Positions 1 to 5,813 of a stretch of 12,881 bases of DNA are shown here, one piece after another. The notes beneath the pieces are model-generated. The model had not been told where the DNA came from. It saw only the letters and a program-made list of their open reading frames with translations, and did no database searches. Location of the stretch: NCBI GenBank assembly GCA_002350065.1, contig DEDQ01000085.1, forward strand, positions 49,366-62,246, read 5' to 3'. This stretch comes from Ruminococcus flavefaciens. Its GTDB lineage: Bacteria > Bacillota > Clostridia > Oscillospirales > Ruminococcaceae. The position numbers were made by a program, and so were the translations under genes. Each line of letters starts with the position of its first letter. The first letter of the stretch is position 1.

Positions 1-248
1 CCGAAGCCCGGGTGTATAGCCTCTGCTCCGGTATTCAGAGCCGCCTGTATTATCGCATTCATGTTGAGGTAGCTGTCCTTGGTCGCGGGAGGACCTATGC
101 AGACCGCCTCGTCAGCTATCTGAGCGTGGAGAGAAGTCCTGTCGGCGGTGGAATATACCGCAACGCAGCGCACTCCGAGCTCGCGGCAGGCTCTTATGAT
201 ACGTACCGCTATCTCGCCTCTGTTGGCGATGAGTATTTTTTTGAACAT
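1..248 (-). CDS. accC: AccC, biotin carboxylase subunit of acetyl-CoA carboxylase (N-terminal part, cut by window edge)
   Basis: Reading leftward from an ATG at 248 gives 82 residues beginning [17 protein letters not shown]. This is the hallmark N-terminus of biotin carboxylases (ANRGEIAxRIIRA), followed by a Rossmann-like start (VAVYSTAD), a DEAVCIGPP segment and the IHPGFG motif near residues 76-81. The enzyme carboxylates biotin on BCCP (AccB) using ATP and bicarbonate, the first half-reaction of malonyl-CoA synthesis in the cytoplasm. An AAGGAG at 261-266 lies about 12 nt upstream and supports this start. The gene follows fabZ by 48 nt as the last visible gene of the FAS operon; the rest of the protein (full length is usually near 450 residues) lies beyond position 1. 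accD and accA often follow accC in Firmicutes but cannot be seen here. The identification is firm. Confidence 0.95.
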   Translation of the reverse strand, partial: MFKKILIANRGEIAVRIIRACRELGVRCVAVYSTADRTSLHAQIADEAVCIGPPATKDSYLNMNAIIQAALNTGAEAIHPGF

Positions 249-274
249 TTTATAATGTATCTCCTTTTGAATGG

Positions 275-296
275 TAGAGAACGTCAGCCCCTACAA
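275..296. repeat. Short intergenic repeat, copy 1 (fabZ-accC spacer)
   Basis: This 22-nt stretch matches 17 of 22 positions with 3916-3937 in the fabG-fabF gap, including an identical 9-nt end CCCCTACAA. It lies in the short non-coding gap between two operon genes. It may be a degenerate copy of a dispersed intergenic element; with only two imperfect copies visible, chance is not excluded. Confidence 0.35.
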
Positions 297-749
297 TTAA
301 TCGTTCTTGTCTCCGTCAGTTACAATGAAGGTTATCTCGCAGGAAACAGCCCTTTCTCCGCCTACAGAAGCAAGTGCCTTGCCTGTTCCGATAGGACCTC
401 TCTGCTTTATCATCTCTACCTCGAGGTCGAGAACATCTCCGGGAACTACCTGTCTGCGGAACTTAGCCTTGTCGATGCCGCCGAAAAGTCCTATTTTGCC
501 CTTGAATTCAGGCTTTGAGAGCATACAAACCGCTCCCGCCTGAGCGAGCATCTCTACCATGAGAACGCCCGGAGTTACCGGATAGCCCGGGAAGTGTCCC
601 TTGAACCAGAAGTCGTCCTCCTTGATGTATTTGCGTGCGTGTATCTTTACGCCGACCTCCATATCTACTATCTCGTCTATGAGAAGGAATGGGTCGCGGT
701 GAGGGATAATTTCCATTATCTGCTCTTTGTTCATAAGTATATCAGCCAT
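297..749 (-). CDS. fabZ: FabZ, (3R)-hydroxyacyl-ACP dehydratase
   Basis: This 150-residue hotdog-fold protein dehydrates 3-hydroxyacyl-ACP to trans-2-enoyl-ACP in the FAS II cycle. Visible motifs are IIPHRDPFLLID (residues 14-25), the active-site GHFPGYPVTPGV with catalytic His52, and LMVEMLAQ with catalytic Glu66. Length is normal for FabZ (about 140-150). The ATG at 749 is supported by an AAGGAG at 756-761, six nt upstream; the internal Met6 has no comparable site. It lies 21 nt after the second of two membrane-protein genes and 48 nt before accC, so it is part of the same minus-strand operon. Family knowledge: FabZ acts on all chain lengths, and in organisms lacking FabA it may help make unsaturated precursors together with FabF, but nothing here shows that. 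Identification is firm. Confidence 0.97.
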   Translation of the reverse strand: MADILMNKEQIMEIIPHRDPFLLIDEIVDMEVGVKIHARKYIKEDDFWFKGHFPGYPVTPGVLMVEMLAQAGAVCMLSKPEFKGKIGLFGGIDKAKFRRQVVPGDVLDLEVEMIKQRGPIGTGKALASVGGERAVSCEITFIVTDGDKND

Positions 750-770
750 TGTTTTCTCCTTGCATATTTT

Positions 771-1466
771 TCAATCATTATCATTTATTACGCTGCTTAT
801 GTCGTTGTCTTTTAGCAGACCTCCGCCGTCCTGATAGCGGGTGCGGTATTTGTCGAAGGGATTCTCCTTGCGCTCACTTTCGAGGTCGTCGGACTTTTCG
901 CTGTCGCTGTATCCGTTCATACTGCCCTCTTCCGCATTTTCCTCATCGCGGATATACGAAAGCACAAGCTCGGCAAATCCGGGATAGCCGGGTTCGCCCT
1001 TTATCTCATCGTCTATCTGCTTCGCATTGCGGATTATGAGAACGTTTCCTATCGCAAGAGGTATGAACGCATAGCTCGTGAACATCGGCACAAAGCTGAA
1101 TGCAAGTATCACGCGCCAGTCGTAGACCTTGCGTATCAGAATTATGTAAACAAACGCTATCGCATATACCACAGCCGGTATTACCGCTATATGCACGTTT
1201 CCGCCGATAAATCCCCTGCCGCCGGTCAGATAAAACATCAGCGACGTATACGAGCATATCGCCGTGCCGCAGCCGACCGCAAACACGATGATATTGAACA
1301 CTATGATGCCCATCATATCAAGGTTGAAGCGGTGGCGCTTCCTCTGCATATCGTACATATGCTGGTTGAAGTTCTTAGCCTCCTCGTACATCTCGGCTGA
1401 GGTTACGTTGAGGTGGGCCGCATTTATATCTATCGGAGTTATATATTTGAGGTCTTCTATCTTCAT
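771..1466 (-). CDS. Unrecognised multi-pass membrane protein, FAS-operon paralog A
   Basis: I do not recognise a named family. The 231-residue product has a soluble N-terminus (1-50), hydrophobic segments at about 51-71 and 91-111, a long hydrophobic stretch at about 118-146 (one or two spans), then a GYPGF motif (160-164) and a strongly charged, acidic C-terminal tail (about 172-231). It is clearly paralogous to the gene just upstream (1479-2114): LKYIT (6-10), NVTS (20-23), EM (25-26), EA (29-30), N34, RHR (44-46) and N48 occupy identical residue numbers in both. A longer start at 1472 is possible, but its ATG abuts the GAGGAGG site (1474-1480), while the ATG at 1466 has 7-nt spacing and matches the paralog's N-terminus. 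Basic residues near TM1 and after TM2 suggest a cytoplasmic N-terminus. Its position between accB and fabZ suggests a role tied to lipid synthesis, which is inference only. Confidence 0.85.
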   Translation of the reverse strand: MKIEDLKYITPIDINAAHLNVTSAEMYEEAKNFNQHMYDMQRKRHRFNLDMMGIIVFNIIVFAVGCGTAICSYTSLMFYLTGGRGFIGGNVHIAVIPAVVYAIAFVYIILIRKVYDWRVILAFSFVPMFTSYAFIPLAIGNVLIIRNAKQIDDEIKGEPGYPGFAELVLSYIRDEENAEEGSMNGYSDSEKSDDLESERKENPFDKYRTRYQDGGGLLKDNDISSVINDND

Positions 1467-1473
1467 AAGCATA

Positions 1474-1480
1474 CCTCCTC
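1474..1480 (-). promoter_or_regulatory. Ribosome binding site deciding the start of paralog A
   Basis: The minus strand reads GAGGAGG here, overlapping the TGA stop of the upstream paralog (1479-1481). It sits 7 nt before the ATG at 1466 but only one base before the ATG at 1472, so it favours the shorter start. Confidence 0.75.
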
Positions 1481-2114
1481 ATGAGAGAAACTGATCGTCA
1501 TCACGCGGACGGAGCCGCTTTGCACGCTCCTTTATGCTGTCATAGGTGAGGTCATGGACGCTTGAGGCGTCGCTTTCTATCGTTGTGACGTTCAGCCGCA
1601 CGAATCCGGGATATCCGGCTTCCTGCGAGAGCTTTTCGTCGTACTTTTCATTTATGATAGCAACTATTACGTTGATTATAGCAATGCCGACTCCCAGAAG
1701 CGTTGTCGCCATTGCCGGAAACGAGCACAGGAACATCATCTTTGAGCCGCGCTGCCCTTTCCATATAATATAGTATATGAAAAGTCCGAGATAGGCAAGA
1801 AGTCCGATAATGAACGCTCCGAGACGGGCATAGGTCGTTATGGGACCAATCACCTCTCTTCTGCTGAATGAATAGTTGAAAAAATCCCCTATCGTCATAG
1901 ATGTCAGCTTTAAGCACACCGACAGGAGCAGCGCCGGTATCTGAAGAAATATCAGCAGCCCCATAAGGGTATTCAGCCTGTGGCGCGCAGCTGCATTTTT
2001 GACTGCGTCCATATTATATCTGCGGGCTTCATCGAGCATTTCCGGCGACGTCACGTTGATGCCGCCCTTGTCGATTATCTCCTGCGTGATGTATTTCAGC
2101 TCTGAGGGCTTCAT
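1479..2114 (-). CDS. Unrecognised multi-pass membrane protein, FAS-operon paralog B
   Basis: No family name comes to mind. The 211-residue product has the same layout as its neighbour at 771-1466: soluble N-terminus with LKYIT (6-10), NVTSPEM (20-26), DEA (28-30) and RHRLN (44-48); hydrophobic spans at about 49-69 and 97-117; a basic loop WKGQRGSK; a 29-residue hydrophobic stretch (about 126-155); then AGYPGF (167-172) and a polar tail of about 40 residues. That tail is shorter and more basic at its end than in paralog A. The ATG at 2114 overlaps the accB stop as ATGA, and no good Shine-Dalgarno lies just upstream, so translation is probably coupled to accB. The coupling suggests production alongside the carboxylase carrier subunit. 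An ACC membrane partner or an independent lipid-related membrane protein are both possible; the sequence does not decide. Confidence 0.85.
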   Translation of the reverse strand: MKPSELKYITQEIIDKGGINVTSPEMLDEARRYNMDAVKNAAARHRLNTLMGLLIFLQIPALLLSVCLKLTSMTIGDFFNYSFSRREVIGPITTYARLGAFIIGLLAYLGLFIYYIIWKGQRGSKMMFLCSFPAMATTLLGVGIAIINVIVAIINEKYDEKLSQEAGYPGFVRLNVTTIESDASSVHDLTYDSIKERAKRLRPRDDDQFLS

Positions 2115-2593
2115 TTGATTATCATGATAGGCTGGTCAAATTCAACAGCCTGACCGTCCGAGACGAGTATGCGCTCTACAACGCCGTCAAATTCGGACTG
2201 CACCTCGTTCATGAGCTTCATGGACTCGATTATCATGATAACGTCGCCTTTCTTTACCTTGTCGCCGACCTTGACGAAAGGCGGCTTGTCAGGTGAGGGC
2301 GAACGGTAGTATGTTCCCACTATAGGCGATTTTACGATGTTTCCGCCGTTTGCATCATCAACTGCCGGAGCCGGAGCCTCGGGAGCAGCCGGTGCTGCCG
2401 GTGCGGGAGCTCCTGCCGGGAATACCGGTGCTCCCATTATCGGAGGCGGAGGTACGGGCATTGCCTTCTTGCCCTTTATGGTGATAGTCTGCTCGTTTGC
2501 AGTTATCGTTATTTCGGAGAGCTCCTTTTCATTCACTATGTCAGCGAGCTTGCTGATAGTTTCAAGGTCAGCGATACCTAATATCTGTTTCAT
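2111..2593 (-). CDS. accB: AccB, biotin carboxyl carrier protein (BCCP)
   Basis: This 160-residue protein carries the biotin that shuttles CO2 from biotin carboxylase to carboxyltransferase in acetyl-CoA carboxylase. The order is a short helical N-terminal domain (1-35), a Pro/Ala-rich flexible linker (about 46-78), and a C-terminal biotinyl domain (about 85-160). The domain shows the BCCP 'thumb' (YYRSPSPDKPPFV, 95-107) and the biotinylation motif ESMKLMNEV with acceptor Lys126. The usual motif is EAMKM, so Ala is replaced by Ser124. Length is typical. The start at 2593 has AAGGAG (2601-2606) 7 nt upstream, overlapping the fabF stop codon. The 3' end overlaps the next gene by 4 nt (ATGA). 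Identification is firm; the small variation in the biotin motif should still be compatible with biotinylation (inference). Confidence 0.96.
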   Translation of the reverse strand: MKQILGIADLETISKLADIVNEKELSEITITANEQTITIKGKKAMPVPPPPIMGAPVFPAGAPAPAAPAAPEAPAPAVDDANGGNIVKSPIVGTYYRSPSPDKPPFVKVGDKVKKGDVIMIIESMKLMNEVQSEFDGVVERILVSDGQAVEFDQPIMIIK

Positions 2594-2604
2594 TGTATTT
2601 CTCC

Positions 2605-3861
2605 TTATTCAGTTACTTTTTTGAAGCAGAGAGTAGCGTTGTGTCCGCCGAATCCGAGCGAGTTGGACAGTGCTGCGCGTACCTCCTGCTCGATATTGCC
2701 GTTTACGCAGTAGTCGAGGTCGCATTCCTCGTCGGGCACCTTATATCCTACTGTTGCGTGGATAAAGCCCTCTTCTATCGACTTTGCACAGATGATAGCT
2801 TCGATTCCGCCTGCCGCGCCGAGAAGATGTCCCGTCATCGACTTTGTGGAGTTTATCTTTACGTTGTGAGCTTCATCACCGAATGCAAGCTTGATAGCGG
2901 CAGTCTCGTACTTGTCGTTGAGACCTGTAGATGTTCCGTGAGCGTTGATGTAGTCAACGTCAGCAGGCTTGAGACCTGCTTCCTGCATTGCGAGAGTCAT
3001 GCCCATTCCGGCAGCCTCGCCTGTAGGCATGGGTGAGGTCATGTGATATCCGTCGCAGGTAGCACCGTAGCCGGCAACCTCGGCATATATCTTAGCTCCG
3101 CGAGCCTTTGCGTGCTCGTACTCCTCAAGGATAACGATACCGCTTCCCTCGCCGAGGACGAAGCCGTTTCTCTCCTTGTCAAACGGGATAGAAGCACGTG
3201 AGAGGTCGTCGCTCTTGGTGAGCGCCTTCATATTTGAAAAGCCTGCATATGTGAACTCGACGTTCGTGCTCTCGGTACCTCCGGCGATAGCCGCATCGAG
3301 GTAGCCGTCCTTTATCTTGCGGAAAGCCTCGCCGATAGCGTGAGTCGCTGTGCAGCAGGCTGTAGTTACGTCGAAATTAGCTCCGCGGAAGCCGGTCTTC
3401 ATCGAGATAGTTCCCGCTGCCATATTGCTTATCATCATAGGGATATAGAACGGGGAAACTCTGCCGGGTCCCTTTTCAAGATACTTGCCGTACTCGCTGA
3501 GTGTGAGGTCGATTCCGCCTATTCCCGAGCCGACGATAACACCTGCTCTGTACGGGTCGAGGTCGGAGAAATCAGTTCCCGCGTCTGTCATTGCCTCATG
3601 AGCGGCTACGACTGCGTATTTTGTGAACCGGTCCATGCGCTTTGCTTCCTTTTTGTCGAAGCAGCCCTCAACGCCGTAATACTCAGTCTCGTCAAAATCG
3701 CGTACTATTCCGGCTATCTTAATGCCTGTACGCTCAGTATCAAATTTATCAATAAACGAGAAGCCTATCTTGTTTGCCTTTACGCCTTCCCAGAATTTTT
3801 CTACTCCTGTACCGAGGGGAGTTACAGCTCCCATGCCGGTAATTACTACTCTTCTGCTCAT
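2605..3861 (-). CDS. fabF: FabF, 3-oxoacyl-ACP synthase II (KAS II)
   Basis: This 418-residue thiolase-fold condensing enzyme elongates acyl-ACP with malonyl-ACP. The N-terminus RRVVITGMGAVTPLG is classic. The nucleophile lies in VTTACCTATHAIGEAF, where Cys169 aligns with the catalytic Cys; most relatives have Ala or Ser at the next position, whereas here it is Cys170. The two catalytic histidines are His308 (NAHGTST) and His345 (KSMTGHLLGAAG), with Lys340 also conserved; the C-terminal NSLGFGGHN loop is present. Length is normal (about 410-420). AAAGGA at 3868-3873 precedes the ATG by 6 nt. The stop is 11 nt from accB, so the two are co-transcribed. FabF rather than FabB is favoured by the Firmicute context and overall sequence. 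Identification is firm. Confidence 0.97.
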   Translation of the reverse strand: MSRRVVITGMGAVTPLGTGVEKFWEGVKANKIGFSFIDKFDTERTGIKIAGIVRDFDETEYYGVEGCFDKKEAKRMDRFTKYAVVAAHEAMTDAGTDFSDLDPYRAGVIVGSGIGGIDLTLSEYGKYLEKGPGRVSPFYIPMMISNMAAGTISMKTGFRGANFDVTTACCTATHAIGEAFRKIKDGYLDAAIAGGTESTNVEFTYAGFSNMKALTKSDDLSRASIPFDKERNGFVLGEGSGIVILEEYEHAKARGAKIYAEVAGYGATCDGYHMTSPMPTGEAAGMGMTLAMQEAGLKPADVDYINAHGTSTGLNDKYETAAIKLAFGDEAHNVKINSTKSMTGHLLGAAGGIEAIICAKSIEEGFIHATVGYKVPDEECDLDYCVNGNIEQEVRAALSNSLGFGGHNATLCFKKVTE

Positions 3862-3905
3862 ATACTATCCTTTCATATTCTATATCTTTAAATTAAGAGC
3901 CATTA

Positions 3906-3939
3906 GTTTGGGACATCGAGGACGCCGTCCCCTACAAAC
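3906..3939. repeat. Fold-back intergenic element, copy 2 of the short repeat (fabG-fabF gap)
   Basis: The segment is bounded by GTTTG (3906-3910) and CAAAC (3935-3939), which pair, with GGAC/GTCC pairing inside them and a central GGACG-C-CGTCC dyad (3920-3930). Positions 3916-3937 match 17/22 with 275-296 in the fabZ-accC gap. It lies between two genes that are almost certainly co-transcribed and has no T-tract, so it looks more like a small palindromic repeat or an mRNA hairpin than a terminator. The rest of the 111-nt gap shows nothing recognisable beyond the fabF RBS. Confidence 0.5.
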
Positions 3940-3972
3940 GGTAAGCGTCCCCGACAGCCATCAAAAATTTTA

Positions 3973-4713
3973 TCACATTGAAAGTCCGCCGGATATCTCT
4001 ATCACCTGACCGGTTATGTAGCTTGCATTCTCGGATACGAGGAACGAAACTACCGAAGCTATCTCCTCAGGCTCGCCGTAGCGCTTGAGAGCTACTGCCT
4101 CGAGCATTTTTGCCTTGAGCTCGTCGGAGAGGACATCGGTCATGGGTGTGCGGATAAGTCCGGGAGCAACTGCGTTGCAGGTGATATTTCTCTTGCCGTA
4201 TTCCTTGGCAACAGACTTGGTCATGCCGATGATAGCCGCCTTTGAAGCGGAATAGTTGACCTGTCCGGGGTTTCCGTAGAGACCTGCTACAGATGAAACG
4301 TTTACTATCTTGCCGCTTCTCTGCTTGCCCATAACATTGCATACGAGCTTCATCATGTTGTAAACGCTCTTCTGGTTTACAGCGATAACAGCGTCGTAGA
4401 TATCCTCTGTCATGCGGGCAAGGAGCGTATCCTTGGTGATTCCGGCATTGTTTACGAGAGCGTCGATAGTTCCGAAATCAGCCTTGATAGTGTTCACCAT
4501 TTCCTCGCACTGGTCATATTTTGAAACGTCAGCCGCATAGCACTCTGCCTTTACACCGAATGCACGGCACTCTTCTGCAACTGCGAGAGCCTTTTCCTTG
4601 TCTCCGTCACTGGGATAGTGGTTGATAGCTACGTCGAAGCCGTCCTTTGCGAGTCTTTTTGCGATGCAGGCGCCAATACCCTGAGAAGCGCCGGTTATGA
4701 TTGCTGTTACCAT
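3973..4713 (-). CDS. fabG: FabG, 3-oxoacyl-ACP reductase
   Basis: This 246-residue short-chain dehydrogenase/reductase reduces 3-oxoacyl-ACP to (3R)-hydroxyacyl-ACP with NADPH. Motifs in order are the cofactor loop TGASQGIG (7-14), NNAG (88-91), and the catalytic tetrad Asn113, Ser141 (NVSSVAG), Tyr154 and Lys158 (YSASKAA), with the C-terminal YITGQVIEISGG typical of FabG. The open frame continues upstream to 4794, but the ATG at 4713 is chosen because GGAGGG at 4721-4726 sits 7 nt ahead and the protein then starts MVTAIITGAS, as FabG should; the extension would translate leader hairpins. It is separated from fabK by 156 nt and from fabF by 111 nt, unusually wide for this operon, so some independent control is plausible. 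Identification is firm; SDR specificity comes from context. Confidence 0.95.
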   Translation of the reverse strand: MVTAIITGASQGIGACIAKRLAKDGFDVAINHYPSDGDKEKALAVAEECRAFGVKAECYAADVSKYDQCEEMVNTIKADFGTIDALVNNAGITKDTLLARMTEDIYDAVIAVNQKSVYNMMKLVCNVMGKQRSGKIVNVSSVAGLYGNPGQVNYSASKAAIIGMTKSVAKEYGKRNITCNAVAPGLIRTPMTDVLSDELKAKMLEAVALKRYGEPEEIASVVSFLVSENASYITGQVIEISGGLSM

Positions 4714-4720
4714 AATATAT

Positions 4721-4726
4721 CCCTCC
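4721..4726 (-). promoter_or_regulatory. Ribosome binding site deciding the fabG start
   Basis: GGAGGG on the minus strand, 7 nt before the ATG at 4713. It marks the true FabG start against the longer open frame that begins at 4794. Confidence 0.8.
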
Positions 4727-4741
4727 GATATTGTATTGCTT

Positions 4742-4786
4742 CTGAGGAAGCAGTCCTCAGACTCCTGCCAAAGGCTCTGCCTTTGG
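4742..4786 (-). promoter_or_regulatory. Tandem hairpins in the fabG leader
   Basis: In mRNA order there is a perfect 8-bp stem with a 3-nt loop (CCAAAGGC-AGA-GCCTTTGG, 4786-4768), a 7-nt spacer, and a perfect 7-bp stem with a 5-nt loop (CTGAGGA-CTGCT-TCCTCAG, 4760-4742), ending 15 nt before the RBS. No T-tract follows either stem, so simple intrinsic termination is unlikely. Possible roles are RNA processing or stability within the operon, translational control of fabG, or a dispersed palindromic element; the sequence does not choose among them. Confidence 0.6.
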
Positions 4787-4805
4787 TATCTCATATCCGT
4801 TATTT

Positions 4806-4834
4806 ATGTTATCACACCGACAGAAAAAATCCAA
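4806..4834 (-). promoter_or_regulatory. Possible internal promoter for fabG and downstream genes
   Basis: On the minus strand a -35-like TTGGAT (4829-4834) and a -10-like TAACAT (4806-4811) are 17 nt apart in the fabK-fabG gap, about 95 nt before the fabG start. Each box is a moderate match to the sigma-A consensus. A transcript from here would start with the two leader hairpins. Confidence 0.35.
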
Positions 4835-4857
4835 TCGGTAAAATGTAATCTGTCACG

Positions 4858-4869
4858 TTACAATTGTAA
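4858..4869. promoter_or_regulatory. Perfect 12-bp palindrome after fabK
   Basis: TTACAATTGTAA is a perfect palindrome immediately after the fabK stop codon and upstream of the possible internal promoter. Its half-site TACAAT also appears in the palindrome over the fabH -10 box (6904-6919), though with different spacing. It could be an operator; AT-rich chance occurrence is a real alternative. Confidence 0.35.
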
Positions 4870-5796
4870 TTATCTTGCAAGAAGCTTCTCAGCGCCTGCC
4901 ATAATTTCCTCAACTATGTCCTTGCAGGGCTTTACTTCGTTTATCATGCCTGCGATAGCTCCGCAGAGGAAGGAACCGCTCTCGAGGTCGCCGTCAACAA
5001 CTGCGCGGCGGAGAGCTCCTACTGTGAGGTTCTCGAACTCCTCAGGAGAGAGTGTGCCGTCCTTTTCGCCGTTTGCGAGCTTCTTTGCGAATTTGGTCTT
5101 GACATTGCGGCAGGGGTGACCTGTATATCTTCCGGTAACGACGCTGTCGGTGTCCTTCGCCTTGATGACGAGCTCCTTGAATGTCGGGTGTATCTGGCAC
5201 TCTTCGGAAGCAAGGAAGCGTGTGCCTATCTGAACGCCCTCAGCACCGAGCATGAATGCTGCTGCCATACCTCTGCCGTCAGCGATTCCGCCTGCGGCGA
5301 TAACAGGTATCTCAAGTGCGTCAACTACCTGCGGAACAAGACACATAGTCGTGTTCTCGCCGATATGACCGCCGGACTCAGTTCCCTCGGCTACAACAGC
5401 GTCAGCGCCTGCGCGCTCCATGCGCTTTGCGAGAGCTACTGACGGAACGACCGGTATTACCTTGATGCCGGCTTCCTTCCATGCGGGAATGAACTTTCCG
5501 GGATTGCCTGCTCCGGTAGTAACTACCTTTACGCCCTCGTCGATACAGAGCTGAGCGAGGTCGTCAGCGTTGGGGCTCATGAGCATTATATTCACGCCGA
5601 AGGGCTTATCTGTCTTTTCCTTGCACTTGCGTATCTGGTCGCGAAGGTAGTCGATAGGAGCGTTTCCGCCTGCGATAAGACCGATTCCGCCGGCATTCGA
5701 TACGGCAGATGCGAGAGTATGCTCGGCTACCCATGCCATACCGCCCTGAATAATGGGGTATTCACAGCCTAAAAGCTCAGTTATCCTTGTTTTCAT
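4870..5796 (-). CDS. fabK: FabK, FMN-dependent enoyl-ACP reductase
   Basis: This 308-residue flavoprotein of the 2-nitropropane dioxygenase-like TIM-barrel family performs the last reduction of the FAS cycle. Features seen: N-terminal ITELLGCEYPIIQGGMAWV, AGGIGLIAGGN (35-45), PFGVNIML (65-72), the VVTTGAGNP strand (91-99), the signature EGTESGGHIG with His144 (the residue reported as important in FabK), the phosphate-binding VIAAGGIADGRG segment and GVQIGTRFLASEE. Length is typical of FabK (about 310-320). AAGGAG at 5807-5812 supports the start. It lies 17 nt after fabH. Placement in a FAS operon without any fabI-like gene argues for FabK rather than a nitronate monooxygenase paralog. The family is an established alternative to the triclosan-sensitive FabI. 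Confidence 0.95.
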   Translation of the reverse strand: MKTRITELLGCEYPIIQGGMAWVAEHTLASAVSNAGGIGLIAGGNAPIDYLRDQIRKCKEKTDKPFGVNIMLMSPNADDLAQLCIDEGVKVVTTGAGNPGKFIPAWKEAGIKVIPVVPSVALAKRMERAGADAVVAEGTESGGHIGENTTMCLVPQVVDALEIPVIAAGGIADGRGMAAAFMLGAEGVQIGTRFLASEECQIHPTFKELVIKAKDTDSVVTGRYTGHPCRNVKTKFAKKLANGEKDGTLSPEEFENLTVGALRRAVVDGDLESGSFLCGAIAGMINEVKPCKDIVEEIMAGAEKLLAR

Positions 5797-5813
5797 AGTT
5801 GTTGTTCTCCTTA

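Noticed and set aside
12..518. 168-residue plus-strand frame at the left edge
   Set aside because: It runs antisense through accC and fabZ, both of which have unmistakable motifs.
1467..1472. ATG at 1472 as start of paralog A
   Set aside because: It sits one base from the GAGGAGG site; the ATG at 1466 has proper spacing and aligns with the paralog's first residue.
4714..4794. N-terminal extension of FabG by 27 residues
   Set aside because: The extension translates leader hairpins and lacks an RBS; the ATG at 4713 has a well-placed GGAGGG and gives the standard FabG N-terminus.
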